A stretch of 64,000 nucleotides of DNA from Roseburia sp. 499 (GCF_001940225.2 NZ_CP135164.1:1178001-1242000), one strand, 5' to 3'; shown: positions 25,885 through 35,340, counted from the first letter of the stretch. Program-made: numbers and translations. The notes: a model not told the origin generated them from the sequence alone.

Positions 25885-27318
25885 ATGAAAAGAAAGTTAG
25901 TATCACTTATGTTGGTGGCAGCCATGGCGGCATCAATGGTTGTTGGATGTGGCAACAACTCAAATGACAAAGGGTCCAACGACAAGGGCAAGACAGAAGA
26001 AGCTGGTGGGGAAAAAGATGAGTCTGGAAGTACAGCAAGTGGTGACGGAAGAGTTTATTTGCTGAACTTCAAACCGGAAACAGACCAGGCATGGCAGGAC
26101 TTAGCAGATGTTTATACCGACGAGACAGGGGTTGAAGTTAATGTATTAACAGCTGCAGACGGACAGTACAGCACAACAATGCAGTCCGAAATGGCAAAAG
26201 ATGAAGCGCCAACTATTTTCAATATTGGTAATACAACAGCAGCACAGACTTGGAATGATTACACCTTAGATTTAAAAGATTCTGAGTTGTATAAACATTT
26301 AACAGATAAGTCTCTTTCCATTACTTATGACGGAAAGATTGCAGCAGTAGCAAACTGCTACGAATGTTATGGTATTATCTACAATAAGAAAATCTTAAAT
26401 GACTATTGTACTTTAGATGGAGCAGTAATTGCTTCTCCTGATGAGATTACAAGCTTTGATACATTAAAAGCAGTTGCAGAAGATATCAATGCTAGAGTAG
26501 ATGAAATCAATGATGAGTTTGGTTATGAACTTCAGGGAGCATTTGCTTCTGCAGGTTTGGATAGTGGTTCTAGCTGGAGATTTTCCGGACATCTTGCAAA
26601 TATGCCATTATACTATGAATTCAAGGATGATGGATGTGATTTAATCAATGGTGAAGCTACTATTGATGGAACATATCTGGATCAGTACAAAGCAGTTTGG
26701 GATTTATATGTAAATACTTCTGGCGCAGATCCAAAAACTCTGAATTCCGGTGCATTAAATGCAGAGAGTGAATTCGGTATGGAAGAAGCTGTATTCTATC
26801 AGAATGGTGACTGGGAATTCTCTCCATTAACAAGTGATGAAAATGGTTACCTTGTAACAGCTGATGATATCGGAATGATGCCAATTTACTTTGGTGTTGA
26901 TGATGAAAATCAGGGACTTTGTGTAGGAACTGAAAACTATTGGGCAGTAAATAGCCAGGCTTCTCAGGAAGATATTGATGCTACTTTAGCATTCCTTGAA
27001 TGGGTTATCACATCTGACGAAGGTCGTGATGCAATCACAAATACAATGGGATTATCTGCTCCATATGATACCTTTACAGGTGATTATGAATCTGCAAACG
27101 CATTTGTTCAGGATTCCAATGCATTGATGTCAGCTGGAAAAACTTCTGTAGCATGGAGCTTTAACGCAACTCCAAACGTAGATGATTGGAGAGCAGATGT
27201 TGTTTCTGCATTAACTGCTTATACAGATGGTTCTGGAGACTGGGATGCAGTTAAAACCGCATTCGTTGACGGATGGGCAAATCAGTGGACACTTGCTCAT
27301 GAAGATGATGCACAGTAA
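25885..27318 (+). CDS. Extracellular sugar-binding lipoprotein of an ABC transporter
   Basis: The start at 25885 follows GGAGGATG; the frame continues upstream over the promoter. The 477-residue protein has a lipoprotein signal peptide with lipobox VVGC near residue 20, then a Ser/Asn/Lys/Glu-rich linker (about 22-55). The rest is a family 1 solute-binding fold (VYLLNFKPETDQAWQDLADVY). With MalF/MalG-like permeases and malQ downstream, a maltose/maltodextrin ligand is likely. The ATPase is not in the operon, so a shared MsiK/MsmK-type subunit is probably encoded elsewhere. Confidence 0.88.
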   Translation: MKRKLVSLMLVAAMAASMVVGCGNNSNDKGSNDKGKTEEAGGEKDESGSTASGDGRVYLLNFKPETDQAWQDLADVYTDETGVEVNVLTAADGQYSTTMQSEMAKDEAPTIFNIGNTTAAQTWNDYTLDLKDSELYKHLTDKSLSITYDGKIAAVANCYECYGIIYNKKILNDYCTLDGAVIASPDEITSFDTLKAVAEDINARVDEINDEFGYELQGAFASAGLDSGSSWRFSGHLANMPLYYEFKDDGCDLINGEATIDGTYLDQYKAVWDLYVNTSGADPKTLNSGALNAESEFGMEEAVFYQNGDWEFSPLTSDENGYLVTADDIGMMPIYFGVDDENQGLCVGTENYWAVNSQASQEDIDATLAFLEWVITSDEGRDAITNTMGLSAPYDTFTGDYESANAFVQDSNALMSAGKTSVAWSFNATPNVDDWRADVVSALTAYTDGSGDWDAVKTAFVDGWANQWTLAHEDDAQ

Positions 27319-27354
27319 TTTTGACAGACTAATAGAAAAGGTCATGTAATTCAA

Positions 27355-27386
27355 GGGGGAGAGGGCATTTCGATACCTTCTCCCCC
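27355..27386 (+). terminator. Hairpin between binding-protein and permease genes (no T-run)
   Basis: The stem GGGGGAGA.G / CTTCTCCCCC has a loop of about 12 nt and is followed by GTTTGAAGG, not a T-run. Such hairpins usually protect the upstream mRNA, which gives more binding protein than permease. Confidence 0.6.
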
Positions 27387-27407
27387 GTTTGAAGGAAAGG
27401 GGTTATT

Positions 27408-28265
27408 ATGGAAAAAGCAATAAAAAAGTATTTTCCAGTATTTGTGCTTCCAACATTGGTAGCATTTGCAATTGGTTTTATTATTCCATTTATATATGGT
27501 ATATTCCTCTCATTTTGTAAATTCACTACGGTAACGGATTTTAAATGGGTAGGTTTTAATAATTATAAAAGGATTTTATATGTAAATGGGGTGTTGGATA
27601 CAACATTTCTTCATTCTTTATGGTATACAGCGTTGTTTGCAATCGTTTCAGTAATAATTATTAATGTTGTTTCTTTTGCCATTGCAATGCTTTTAACAAA
27701 GGGAATCAAAGGAACTAATTTGTTCCGAACAGTATTTTTTATGCCAAATCTGATTGGCGGTATTGTATTAAGTTATATTTGGTTAATGCTTTTTAATAGT
27801 GTTTTATCCCATTTTTCGAAAACAATTGTCTCATCACAGTGGTATGCATTCTGGGGATTGATGGTTGTTGTATGCTGGCAACAGATAGGATATATGATGA
27901 TTATATATGTTGCGGGTATTCAGAATATCCCGGGAGAACTGATTGAGGCTGCAAAAATAGATGGTGCAAATGCATGGCAGACATTAAAGTCTGTAACTCT
28001 TCCATTATTGATGCCAACGATTACAATATGTACGTTCTTGACGATGTCAAATGGATTTAAGTTGTTTGACCAGAACCTGGCATTGACAGGTGGTAATCCG
28101 GGTAAGATGTCACAGCTGTTAGCGTTGAATATTTATGATACTATGTACGGAACGACAGGATGGCAAGGCGTAGGTCAGGCTAAGGCAGTTATTTTCTTCA
28201 TTCTGGTTGCTGTAATTTCAATGGTACAGAATAGAATAACTACCAGTAAGGAGGTAGAACAGTAA
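27408..28265 (+). CDS. Sugar ABC transporter permease (MalF-like)
   Basis: The 285-residue protein has six membrane helices and the inner-membrane component EAA loop (LIEAAKIDGANAWQTLKSVTLP) near residues 178-200, which docks the ATPase. It resembles UgpA/MalF permeases without the large periplasmic insert. The ribosome site is GGAAAGG. It overlaps the next permease by one base. Confidence 0.92.
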   Translation: MEKAIKKYFPVFVLPTLVAFAIGFIIPFIYGIFLSFCKFTTVTDFKWVGFNNYKRILYVNGVLDTTFLHSLWYTALFAIVSVIIINVVSFAIAMLLTKGIKGTNLFRTVFFMPNLIGGIVLSYIWLMLFNSVLSHFSKTIVSSQWYAFWGLMVVVCWQQIGYMMIIYVAGIQNIPGELIEAAKIDGANAWQTLKSVTLPLLMPTITICTFLTMSNGFKLFDQNLALTGGNPGKMSQLLALNIYDTMYGTTGWQGVGQAKAVIFFILVAVISMVQNRITTSKEVEQ

Positions 28266-29170
28266 TGGCAAAAAAAGCGGACGAAATGACTTCTGTAAGA
28301 AGAGCGAAGCACGGAGCTGTATTAAGCGTGATTTTGGCAATTGTATCATTGGTATGGATTTCACCGATTTTGATTGTAATTATGAACTCTTTTAAACGAA
28401 AAGCGTTCATATTCAGAAATCCATTTAGTATCAGTAGTAAGTCCATCACGGAAGGATGGGATGCGTTTGTAAAGGGAATTGAGAGGGTTATGTGTGGAAC
28501 ACTCAATTATGCCAATGCAATTAAGAAAACAGACTTCTTTCATGCATTTGGATATTCCCTGTTTATTACAGTAGCATCCGTAGTTGTTATTGTGTTATGT
28601 ACTTCTATGTGTGCATGGTACATTACAAGAGTACATAGTAAATTCACCAAAGGAATGTATATGTTATGTCTGTTTTCCATGATTGTTCCATTCCAGATGG
28701 TAATGTTTACTTTATCCAAATTTGCAAATATGCTTCATTTAGGTAATCCGGTGGGAATTATAGTGGTATATCTTGGATTTGGTGCAGGACTTGCGGTGTT
28801 CCTGTTTACCGGATTTGTTAAGGGAATTTCACTTGAGATAGAAGAGGCAGCTATGATTGACGGATGTAATCCATTACAGACATTTTTTAGAGTGGTATTT
28901 CCGATTTTGAAACCAACCGCAATTACGGTGGCAATCTTGCAGGCTATGTGGATTTGGAATGACTATTTGTTACCAAGTTTGGTTCTTAATATTAACAAAT
29001 ATAAGACCATTCCAATCGCAATTCAGTATTTGAAACAGAGTCATGGTCAGATTGACTGGGGTGCTATGATGGCAGTACTTGTACTTGCAATTGTTCCAAT
29101 TATAATTTTTTACTTATTCTGTCAGAAGTATATCATCGAAGGAGTATTGGCAGGAGCTGTAAAGGGTTAA
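28265..29170 (+). CDS. Sugar ABC transporter permease (MalG-like)
   Basis: This 301-residue, six-helix permease carries the EAA loop EIEEAAMIDGCNPLQTFFRV near residue 198, followed by the Pro-containing PILKPTA. The start overlaps the stop of the first permease (TAATG). With the binding protein it forms the transport channel. The motif NDYLLPSLVLN after the loop is typical of MalG-type permeases. Confidence 0.92.
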   Translation: MAKKADEMTSVRRAKHGAVLSVILAIVSLVWISPILIVIMNSFKRKAFIFRNPFSISSKSITEGWDAFVKGIERVMCGTLNYANAIKKTDFFHAFGYSLFITVASVVVIVLCTSMCAWYITRVHSKFTKGMYMLCLFSMIVPFQMVMFTLSKFANMLHLGNPVGIIVVYLGFGAGLAVFLFTGFVKGISLEIEEAAMIDGCNPLQTFFRVVFPILKPTAITVAILQAMWIWNDYLLPSLVLNINKYKTIPIAIQYLKQSHGQIDWGAMMAVLVLAIVPIIIFYLFCQKYIIEGVLAGAVKG

Positions 29171-29195
29171 ATTTTTAGAAAAGGCAGGAAATGAT

Positions 29196-30224
29196 ATGAT
29201 GACGATTAAAGATATAGCAAAGGAATCCGGATATTCTGTAAGTACTGTATCCAGGGTTTTAAATAATCGTAGAGATGTAAGCCCGGAGGCAAAAAAGAGA
29301 ATAGAAGAGATTGTTGCTGAACATCATTTCGTGCCAAATAATAATGCAAAGCATCTGAAACAGAACGTTAGCAAGACAATTGCAGTTCTGGTAAAGGGAA
29401 CTTCGAATATGCTTTTTGCCAGCATCGTAGAAGAAATTCAGAAAAAAATAGAAAAAACAAGATATACAGCAAGTATTACCTATATTGACGAGGATGATAA
29501 TGAAGTAGAAGAAGCAGTTATTGTATGCAGGGAACGTAAACCTATGGGAATGCTTTTCCTGGGAGGAAATCCACAGTCTTTTGAAGAGACCTTTCAGGAA
29601 ATAAATGTTCCCTGTGTACTGGTAACGAATCAGGGAAATGCCCTTAAATTTGATAATTTATCCAGTGTTGCAACAGATGATGAAAAAGCAGCAGAATGTG
29701 CTATTGACTTTTTGATTGAACAAGGGCATACTAGAATAGGAATTCTGGGAGGAGTACGTAGTTTGTCTCATACCAGTAACCAACGCTATCTGGGATGCTT
29801 GAAGAGTTTTGCTAAGCATGATATAGTTTTTGATGAAGCAGTGTACTATGAGACAGCTCGTTTTTCTTATGACAATGCATATTATGCTATGCAGCGTTTA
29901 TATAAAAGAGCAGGCGATATTACGGCAGTATTTGCCATGAGTGATGTAACTGCAATTGGAGCGATTCGTGCTTTGATTGATATGGGGATAAAAGTGCCGG
30001 AAGAGATTTCGGTCATGGGATTTGATGGGATTGCGTTAGCAAAGTATTATAATCCAAAACTAACCACCATTCAACAGCAGTATAGCACCCTGGCATCCAG
30101 AAGTGTAGAAATACTATTAAATTATATTGAGTTAAGCACTAGCCCGGTACATGAAGTTATTCCATTTGGACTCATTCAGGGCGAAAGTGTGAAAAAAATA
30201 ATAGGAGGAACGCAGAATGCGTAG
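29196..30224 (+). CDS. LacI-family transcriptional regulator
   Basis: The 342-residue protein starts with the LacI helix-turn-helix and hinge (TIKDIAKESGYSVSTVSRVL, then AKHLKQNVSKTIAVL). A periplasmic-binding-protein-like effector domain follows, with the conserved VMGFDGIALAKYYNPKLTTI near residue 275. It lies between the permeases and malQ and is the natural repressor for the operators at 25818-25843. The effector is probably maltose or a maltodextrin. Confidence 0.93.
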   Translation: MMTIKDIAKESGYSVSTVSRVLNNRRDVSPEAKKRIEEIVAEHHFVPNNNAKHLKQNVSKTIAVLVKGTSNMLFASIVEEIQKKIEKTRYTASITYIDEDDNEVEEAVIVCRERKPMGMLFLGGNPQSFEETFQEINVPCVLVTNQGNALKFDNLSSVATDDEKAAECAIDFLIEQGHTRIGILGGVRSLSHTSNQRYLGCLKSFAKHDIVFDEAVYYETARFSYDNAYYAMQRLYKRAGDITAVFAMSDVTAIGAIRALIDMGIKVPEEISVMGFDGIALAKYYNPKLTTIQQQYSTLASRSVEILLNYIELSTSPVHEVIPFGLIQGESVKKIIGGTQNA

Positions 30225-31752
30225 TAGTGGAATTTTAATGCATATTTCTTCATTACCATCCCCGTATGGTATTGGAACCATGGGAAAGGAGGCAAGAAAA
30301 TTTGTAGACTTTCTCGTAGAATCAGCACAAACATACTGGCAGGTGTTACCAATTTGTCCAACAAGTTATGGTGACTCACCTTACCAGTCTTTTTCTAGTT
30401 TTGCAGGAAATCCATATTTTATAGATTTGGATACTTTATGCGAAGAAGGATTATTAGAAAAGAAAGAATGTGAATCTTATGCATGGGGAGATAATGTAGA
30501 AGAGGTAGATTACGGTACATTATATGAGAGCCGTTATTCATTGTTACATAAGGCATATGGACGCTTTAAGAAGGATGTTCCGGCTGATTATGATAAATTC
30601 TGTAAAGAGCAGGATTGGTTGGAAGATTATGCTTTATTTATGGCATTGAAGGATGCTCATGATGGTGTGGCATGGAGTGAGTGGGAAGAAGAATTAAAAC
30701 TTCGTAAGCCGGAAGCTATGAAAAAGGCAACATCTGAGTTAGCAGAAGAGATAGAATTTTGGAAGATGCTTCAATACCTGTTTTATAAACAGTGGAATGA
30801 ATTAAAGGCTTATGCAAATGAAAATGGAATTCAGATTATTGGAGATGTTCCGATTTATGTTGCAATGGATAGTGCTGATGTATGGGCAAATCCGACACAG
30901 TTCTATCTTGACAAAAATCTGGACCCAATTGATGTAGCAGGATGCCCACCGGATGCATTTTCAGAAGATGGACAGTTGTGGGGAAATCCATTGTTCCGTT
31001 GGGATGTTATGAAAAAAGATAACTTTACTTGGTGGACAAAGCGAATGGAAAAAATGACAAAGCTTTTTGATGTAGTAAGAATTGATCATTTCCGTGGATT
31101 TGACTCTTACTATGCAATCCCATTTGGTGATAAAACCGCTCGTAATGGCGAGTGGCGCGAAGGTCCTGGAATTGAATTGTTCCGGACTATGGAGAAAAAG
31201 CTTGGTAAGATGAATGTTATTGCAGAAGATTTAGGATTCCTTACTGATTCTGTAAGACAGATGCTGAAGGATTCCGGATATCCGGGAATGAAGCTTGTTC
31301 AGTTTGCATTTGATACAAGAGAAGATGGAGACTATTTGCCACATAATTATACGCAGAATAGTGTAGTGTATGCAGGAACACATGATAATGATACGATTAT
31401 TGGTTGGCTGGATACAGCATCTAAGGAATGTGTAGAATATGCAACAGAGTATTTGAAACTGGACAAGAAAGAAGGATATAACTGGGGCATTATGCGTGGA
31501 GTTTGGTCCAGTGTAAGTGATATGGCTATAGTAACCATGCAGGATGTGCTGGGAATTGGTAGCGAAGGAAGAATGAATATACCTTCTACTTTAGGATGCA
31601 ACTGGAAATGGCGTATGAAGGACGGTGCACTTGATAAGAAATTATCCAAGAAAGTACGTAATTATACAGAAGTATACGGACGTGCGCCAAAGAAGCCAGA
31701 GGAAGAAAAAGAAGAAGTTAAGGAAGAAGTAAAGAAAGCAAAAAAGAAATAA
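30217..31752 (+). CDS. malQ: 4-alpha-glucanotransferase (amylomaltase)
   Basis: MalQ transfers glucan chains between maltodextrins and frees glucose. The gene overlaps lacI by 8 bp. The 511-residue GH77 protein shows RSSGILMHISSLPSPYGIGT at the start, QVLPICPTSYGDSPYQSFS, the nucleophile Asp in VVRIDHFRGFDSYYAIP, the acid/base Glu in NVIAEDLGFLT, and the third Asp in GTHDNDTIIGW. The last ~25 residues are a Lys/Glu-only tail absent from most homologues. The gene ends the transport operon. Confidence 0.96.
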   Translation: MRSSGILMHISSLPSPYGIGTMGKEARKFVDFLVESAQTYWQVLPICPTSYGDSPYQSFSSFAGNPYFIDLDTLCEEGLLEKKECESYAWGDNVEEVDYGTLYESRYSLLHKAYGRFKKDVPADYDKFCKEQDWLEDYALFMALKDAHDGVAWSEWEEELKLRKPEAMKKATSELAEEIEFWKMLQYLFYKQWNELKAYANENGIQIIGDVPIYVAMDSADVWANPTQFYLDKNLDPIDVAGCPPDAFSEDGQLWGNPLFRWDVMKKDNFTWWTKRMEKMTKLFDVVRIDHFRGFDSYYAIPFGDKTARNGEWREGPGIELFRTMEKKLGKMNVIAEDLGFLTDSVRQMLKDSGYPGMKLVQFAFDTREDGDYLPHNYTQNSVVYAGTHDNDTIIGWLDTASKECVEYATEYLKLDKKEGYNWGIMRGVWSSVSDMAIVTMQDVLGIGSEGRMNIPSTLGCNWKWRMKDGALDKKLSKKVRNYTEVYGRAPKKPEEEKEEVKEEVKKAKKK

Positions 31753-31767
31753 AAAGTATGTAGAATA

Positions 31768-31810
31768 GGAAGAGGCAATTCACGAGGAAAACTTTTGAAT
31801 TGCCTCTTCC
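31768..31810. terminator. Hairpin between convergent malQ and lrp genes
   Basis: The perfect 15-bp stem GGAAGAGGCAATTCA / TGAATTGCCTCTTCC has a 13-nt loop. Neither strand has a clean T-run directly after it, so it may act as a weak bidirectional terminator or as an mRNA end-stabiliser. Confidence 0.6.
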
Positions 31811-31830
31811 ATATATTAAGGGGAATACAA

Positions 31831-32280
31831 TTAATACAAGGTCACCCCTCTATGCTCCACAGAAGTAGAAAACACAATCAGTGTCTTAGTACGTCCATAG
31901 GTCTGCAATTCTCCGATAAAGTGATCTAACTCCATAGTGCTTGGAAAAAGAACTTCCAGCAGCATGGAGTAGTCACCTGTTACACAGTTACATTCAATGA
32001 CGTTAGGACAGGACTTGATATAAGGGTAAAATTCTTTTTTCTCTACTGGTTCTACTTCCAGATTGATAAATGCCTTGATATGATATCCAAGTGCAATAGG
32101 GTTAAGAACTGCATGATAGCCTTCAATATATCCTTGTTCTTCCAAGCGGGAAATACGGGAGGACACCGCAGGTGAGGAAAGAAATACCTTTGCTGCGATT
32201 TCTTTTATGGAAATTCGTGCATCACGTTGGAGCATATTTAAAATTTCTTTATCGACATAATCTAATTCTTCGTGTTTCAT
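31831..32280 (-). CDS. Lrp/AsnC-family transcriptional regulator
   Basis: The 149-residue protein has an N-terminal helix-turn-helix (DYVDKEILNMLQRDARISIKEIAAKV, with SSPAVSSRISRLEEQGYI) and a C-terminal RAM/AsnC ligand domain (about 68-145; CVTGDYSMLLEV). Such proteins sense amino acids. It is transcribed away from gdhA, and the shared 246-bp gap makes it a candidate regulator of glutamate dehydrogenase. Confidence 0.93.
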   Translation of the reverse strand: MKHEELDYVDKEILNMLQRDARISIKEIAAKVFLSSPAVSSRISRLEEQGYIEGYHAVLNPIALGYHIKAFINLEVEPVEKKEFYPYIKSCPNVIECNCVTGDYSMLLEVLFPSTMELDHFIGELQTYGRTKTLIVFSTSVEHRGVTLY

Positions 32281-32321
32281 GAAATAAAAATCCTTTCCTG
32301 ACTACGCCTTCGTATATCATC

Positions 32322-32350
32322 AATTTATCACTGGTACCATAAAATGTCAA
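32322..32350 (-). promoter_or_regulatory. Promoter of the lrp-type gene
   Basis: On the minus strand: TTGACA (32345-32350), 17-nt spacer, TAAATT (32322-32327), 42 bp from the coding start. Confidence 0.7.
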
Positions 32351-32445
32351 TGACTTAATAAAATAAAGTAAAAATAGGAATTTCGTTAAAGAGTTTTGTA
32401 AAAATGCTTCATTTCGTAAAGTTTTTTCGTGTTTTAAATGGAATA

Positions 32446-32475
32446 TTGACTTTTCAGAGGGAAAAAGTCTATGAT
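32446..32475 (+). promoter_or_regulatory. Promoter of gdhA
   Basis: TTGACT (32446-32451), 18-nt spacer, TATGAT (32470-32475), 51 bp before the gdhA start. Just upstream, ATTTCGTAAAG (32411) repeats the core of ATTTCGTTAAAG (32380); such spaced half-sites could bind an Lrp-type octamer. Confidence 0.65.
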
Positions 32476-32526
32476 AACCAACAGTTGATGCGCAGAGACA
32501 AAAAAAGAAAAGGAGCGGCATATAAA

Positions 32527-33783
32527 ATGTATCATACATATAACCCATACGAGAATGTTGTCAGTGTTATGACAGAAGCAATGGAAAAAGGAAACATTGA
32601 CAAGACCATGTTTGAAATTATCAAGAACCCACAGAGAGAAACCAAGGTATATCTTCCGGTAGAAATGGATGACGGAACGGTAAAGGTATTTGAAGGCTAT
32701 CGCGTACAGCATTCCAATATCCGTGGACCATTCAAAGGAGGAATCCGTTATCATCAGGATTGTACATTGGATGAAGTAAAGGCATTGGCAACCTGGATGT
32801 CCTTAAAATGTGCAGTTGCCAATATTCCATATGGTGGTGCAAAGGGAGGAATCAAGGTAGACCCGCATACGCTTTCTAAGAGAGAACTTTGTAAGCTTAC
32901 CAGACGTTATACTTTTGCCATTGCTCCAATCATCGGAGCAGATACCGATATTCCCGCACCGGATGTAAACACGAATGCACAGACGATGGCGTGGGTATTA
33001 GATACTTATAGTCAGTTAAATGGAAAGCCTTGCCCGGGTGTAGTAACAGGAAAGCCAATCGAGTTGGGCGGTTCCAGAGGAAGAAAATCTGCAACCGGAC
33101 GTGGTGTTGTCATTAGTACGAAACTATTGCTGTCACTGGAAGGAAAGAAACTGGAAGGAACAAAAGTAGCTATTCAGGGAATGGGAAATGTAGGAAGCAA
33201 TGCTGCAAGAATATTTTTCCATCGTGGGGTGAAAATTGTTGCACTTAGCGATGTGTCAGGTGGAATCTACTGCGAATCCGGTCTTAATGCAGATGAAGTT
33301 TCTGAATTTCTGGAAAAAGGAAATCTATTAAAGGATTATGAAAAAGAGGGGGTAAGCCATATTACCAATGAAGAACTATTAGAAACAGAGTGTGACGTAT
33401 TGGTGCCGGCAGCATTAGAAAATCAGATTACAGAAGATAATGCAGAAAAATTGCGTTGTTCTTATATTGTAGAGGCTGCCAATGGTCCTACTACCAGAGA
33501 GGCAGACGAGATTCTGGACAAGAGAGGGATTCCGGTAGTGCCGGATATTTTTGCTAACAGCGGTGGAGTTATCGTATCCTATTTTGAGTGGGTACAGAAT
33601 ATTCAGGAACTGACATGGGAAAGAAACAGAGTAAATGAGATGTTAGAAGACCTGATGTCAAAATCTTTTGGAGAAATCATGGGTGTGTCAAAAGAATGCG
33701 ATTGTACGCTTCGCATGGCAGCTTATATTGTGGCACTTAGAAAGTTGATTTATGCCGAAGAAATAAAGGGATTGTTCCCGTAA
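32527..33783 (+). CDS. gdhA: Glutamate dehydrogenase (Glu/Leu/Phe/Val dehydrogenase family)
   Basis: The start at 32527 follows AAAGGAGCGGC; upstream in-frame ATGs lie in the promoter region. The 418-residue enzyme interconverts glutamate with 2-oxoglutarate and ammonia. It shows the substrate-binding segment GPFKGGIRYH, the catalytic Lys in NIPYGGAKGGIKVDP, and the nucleotide-binding IQGMGNVGSNAARIF near residue 220. Its size is that of NAD-linked hexameric enzymes (about 420 residues). Cofactor preference is inferred from size only. Confidence 0.95.
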   Translation: MYHTYNPYENVVSVMTEAMEKGNIDKTMFEIIKNPQRETKVYLPVEMDDGTVKVFEGYRVQHSNIRGPFKGGIRYHQDCTLDEVKALATWMSLKCAVANIPYGGAKGGIKVDPHTLSKRELCKLTRRYTFAIAPIIGADTDIPAPDVNTNAQTMAWVLDTYSQLNGKPCPGVVTGKPIELGGSRGRKSATGRGVVISTKLLLSLEGKKLEGTKVAIQGMGNVGSNAARIFFHRGVKIVALSDVSGGIYCESGLNADEVSEFLEKGNLLKDYEKEGVSHITNEELLETECDVLVPAALENQITEDNAEKLRCSYIVEAANGPTTREADEILDKRGIPVVPDIFANSGGVIVSYFEWVQNIQELTWERNRVNEMLEDLMSKSFGEIMGVSKECDCTLRMAAYIVALRKLIYAEEIKGLFP

Positions 33784-33787
33784 AATA

Positions 33788-33817
33788 GATTCTAAAGAAA
33801 AACCTCCTGCATATACT
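33788..33817 (+). promoter_or_regulatory. Possible sigma-E promoter of spoIVA inside the hairpin
   Basis: A -10 like CATATACT (33810-33817; sigma-E consensus CATACAAT) has a weak -35 match at 33788-33794 with 15-nt spacing. SpoIVA is a sigma-E gene in Bacillus. The predicted start near 33824 lies after the left arm of the hairpin at 33801-33839. Confidence 0.35.
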
Positions 33818-33839
33818 GTAAACAGTAGAACAGGAGGTT
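33801..33839 (+). promoter_or_regulatory. Hairpin that sequesters the spoIVA ribosome-binding site
   Basis: The perfect stem AACCTCCTG (33801-33809) / CAGGAGGTT (33831-33839) has an inner TACTGT-AA-ACAGTA pair. The right arm is the spoIVA Shine-Dalgarno sequence (AGGAGG, 6 nt before ATG 33845). No T-run follows, so it is not a normal terminator. Confidence 0.75.
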
Positions 33840-33844
33840 ATTTT

Positions 33845-35332
33845 ATGGAAAATATCAGTGCCGGTACATATAATATCTATAAGGATATCAGTGCAAGAAC
33901 ACATGGAGATATTTATATTGGGGTAGTGGGACCTGTGCGGACCGGAAAATCTACCTTTATCAAACGTTTTATGGATATTATGGTATTGCCGGAAATGGAA
34001 GACGAGAATGACAGAGAGCGGGCGACAGATGAATTGCCTCAGTCTGCCCAGGGAAAGACCATTATGACAACGGAGCCTAAGTTTGTACCGAAAGAGGCAG
34101 CTCGTATTCAGTTGGCAGAGGATTTAGAAGTAAAGGTAAGATTGATTGACTGTGTAGGATTTATGGTGGAAGGTGCAACGGGACATCAGGAAGATGGAAG
34201 TGAGCGCATGGTGAGAACACCATGGTTTGACTATGAGATTCCATTTACACAGGCGGCAGAAATTGGTACGCAAAAGGTAATCAAGGAACATTCCAATATT
34301 GGAATTGTGGTAACTACAGATGGAAGTATTACAGAGCTTCCCAGAGAAAGTTATATTCCGGCAGAGGAAAAAACAGTGGGACAACTGAAAAAGATGGGAA
34401 AGCCTTTTATCGTATTGTTAAATACGCAAAAACCATATAGTCCGGAAAGTCAGAAATTGTCTGAAGAACTGATGCAAAAGTATGGAGTGACAGTACTGCC
34501 GGTTAACTGTGAGCAGCTTCGTAAAGATGATATTTATCGGATATTGGAAAGTATTCTTTATGAATTTCCGATTGAACGAGTGGAATTCTATATGCCGAAG
34601 TGGGTAGAGATGTTGGAGAATTCTCATAAGATAAAGGAAAATGTCATTGAAAATGCTAAAAGTATATTAAATCAGTTCAATTATGCCAGAGATGCCAGAA
34701 ACATTGAATTGACGCCGCAGGGAGAGTATGTAAAAAAAATCAAGTTAGATAAAATGGAGTTGTCAAAGGGAAGCGTCCAGATTATTTTTGATATTGATGA
34801 AAAATATTACTATGAGAATATGAGTGAGTTGACCGGAGTGCCAATTCAGGGAGAATATCAGCTCATTTCTATGATAAAGGAATTATCGGGAATGAAACGG
34901 GAGTATGATAAGGTGGCGAGTGCCATGGAAGCAGTAAAGCAAAAAGGGTATGGAGTGGTAACACCACAGCTTTCTGATATTCAAATCGAAGAACCGGTGC
35001 TTATTAAGCATGGAAATAAATTTGGAGTGAAAATTAAGGCGCAGTCTCCATCGATTCATATGATTAAAGCAAATGTAGAAACGGAGATAGCACCGATTAT
35101 CGGAAGTGAAGAACAGGCGCAGGATTTGATTGGATACATTAAGACTTCAAGAGACCAGGAAGAGGGCCTGTGGCAGACGAATATTTTTGGGAAATCCATT
35201 GGGGAACTGGTGGAGGATGGAATCCGAAGCAAGATTACCATGATGGATGATGAAAGTCAGTTAAAGCTTCAAGATACTATGCAGAAAATTGTAAATGACA
35301 GTAACGGTGGTCTGGTGTGCATTATTATATAA
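33845..35332 (+). CDS. spoIVA: Stage IV sporulation protein A, spore coat ATPase
   Basis: SpoIVA polymerises on the forespore outer membrane with ATP hydrolysis and forms the base layer of the coat. The 495-residue length fits the family. The N-terminal TRAFAC-type NTPase has Walker A GPVRTGKST at residues 29-37 and the Asp of VRLIDCVGFMV downstream. The long middle and C-terminal helical region is as in B. subtilis. It shows that the organism makes endospores. Translation may be blocked on read-through mRNA from gdhA (see the hairpin). Confidence 0.97.
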   Translation: MENISAGTYNIYKDISARTHGDIYIGVVGPVRTGKSTFIKRFMDIMVLPEMEDENDRERATDELPQSAQGKTIMTTEPKFVPKEAARIQLAEDLEVKVRLIDCVGFMVEGATGHQEDGSERMVRTPWFDYEIPFTQAAEIGTQKVIKEHSNIGIVVTTDGSITELPRESYIPAEEKTVGQLKKMGKPFIVLLNTQKPYSPESQKLSEELMQKYGVTVLPVNCEQLRKDDIYRILESILYEFPIERVEFYMPKWVEMLENSHKIKENVIENAKSILNQFNYARDARNIELTPQGEYVKKIKLDKMELSKGSVQIIFDIDEKYYYENMSELTGVPIQGEYQLISMIKELSGMKREYDKVASAMEAVKQKGYGVVTPQLSDIQIEEPVLIKHGNKFGVKIKAQSPSIHMIKANVETEIAPIIGSEEQAQDLIGYIKTSRDQEEGLWQTNIFGKSIGELVEDGIRSKITMMDDESQLKLQDTMQKIVNDSNGGLVCIII

Positions 35333-35340
35333 GCTGATTT

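Noticed and set aside
33801..33839. Hairpin after gdhA as a normal intrinsic terminator
   Set aside because: No T-run follows; the right arm is the spoIVA ribosome site, so a translational role fits better.
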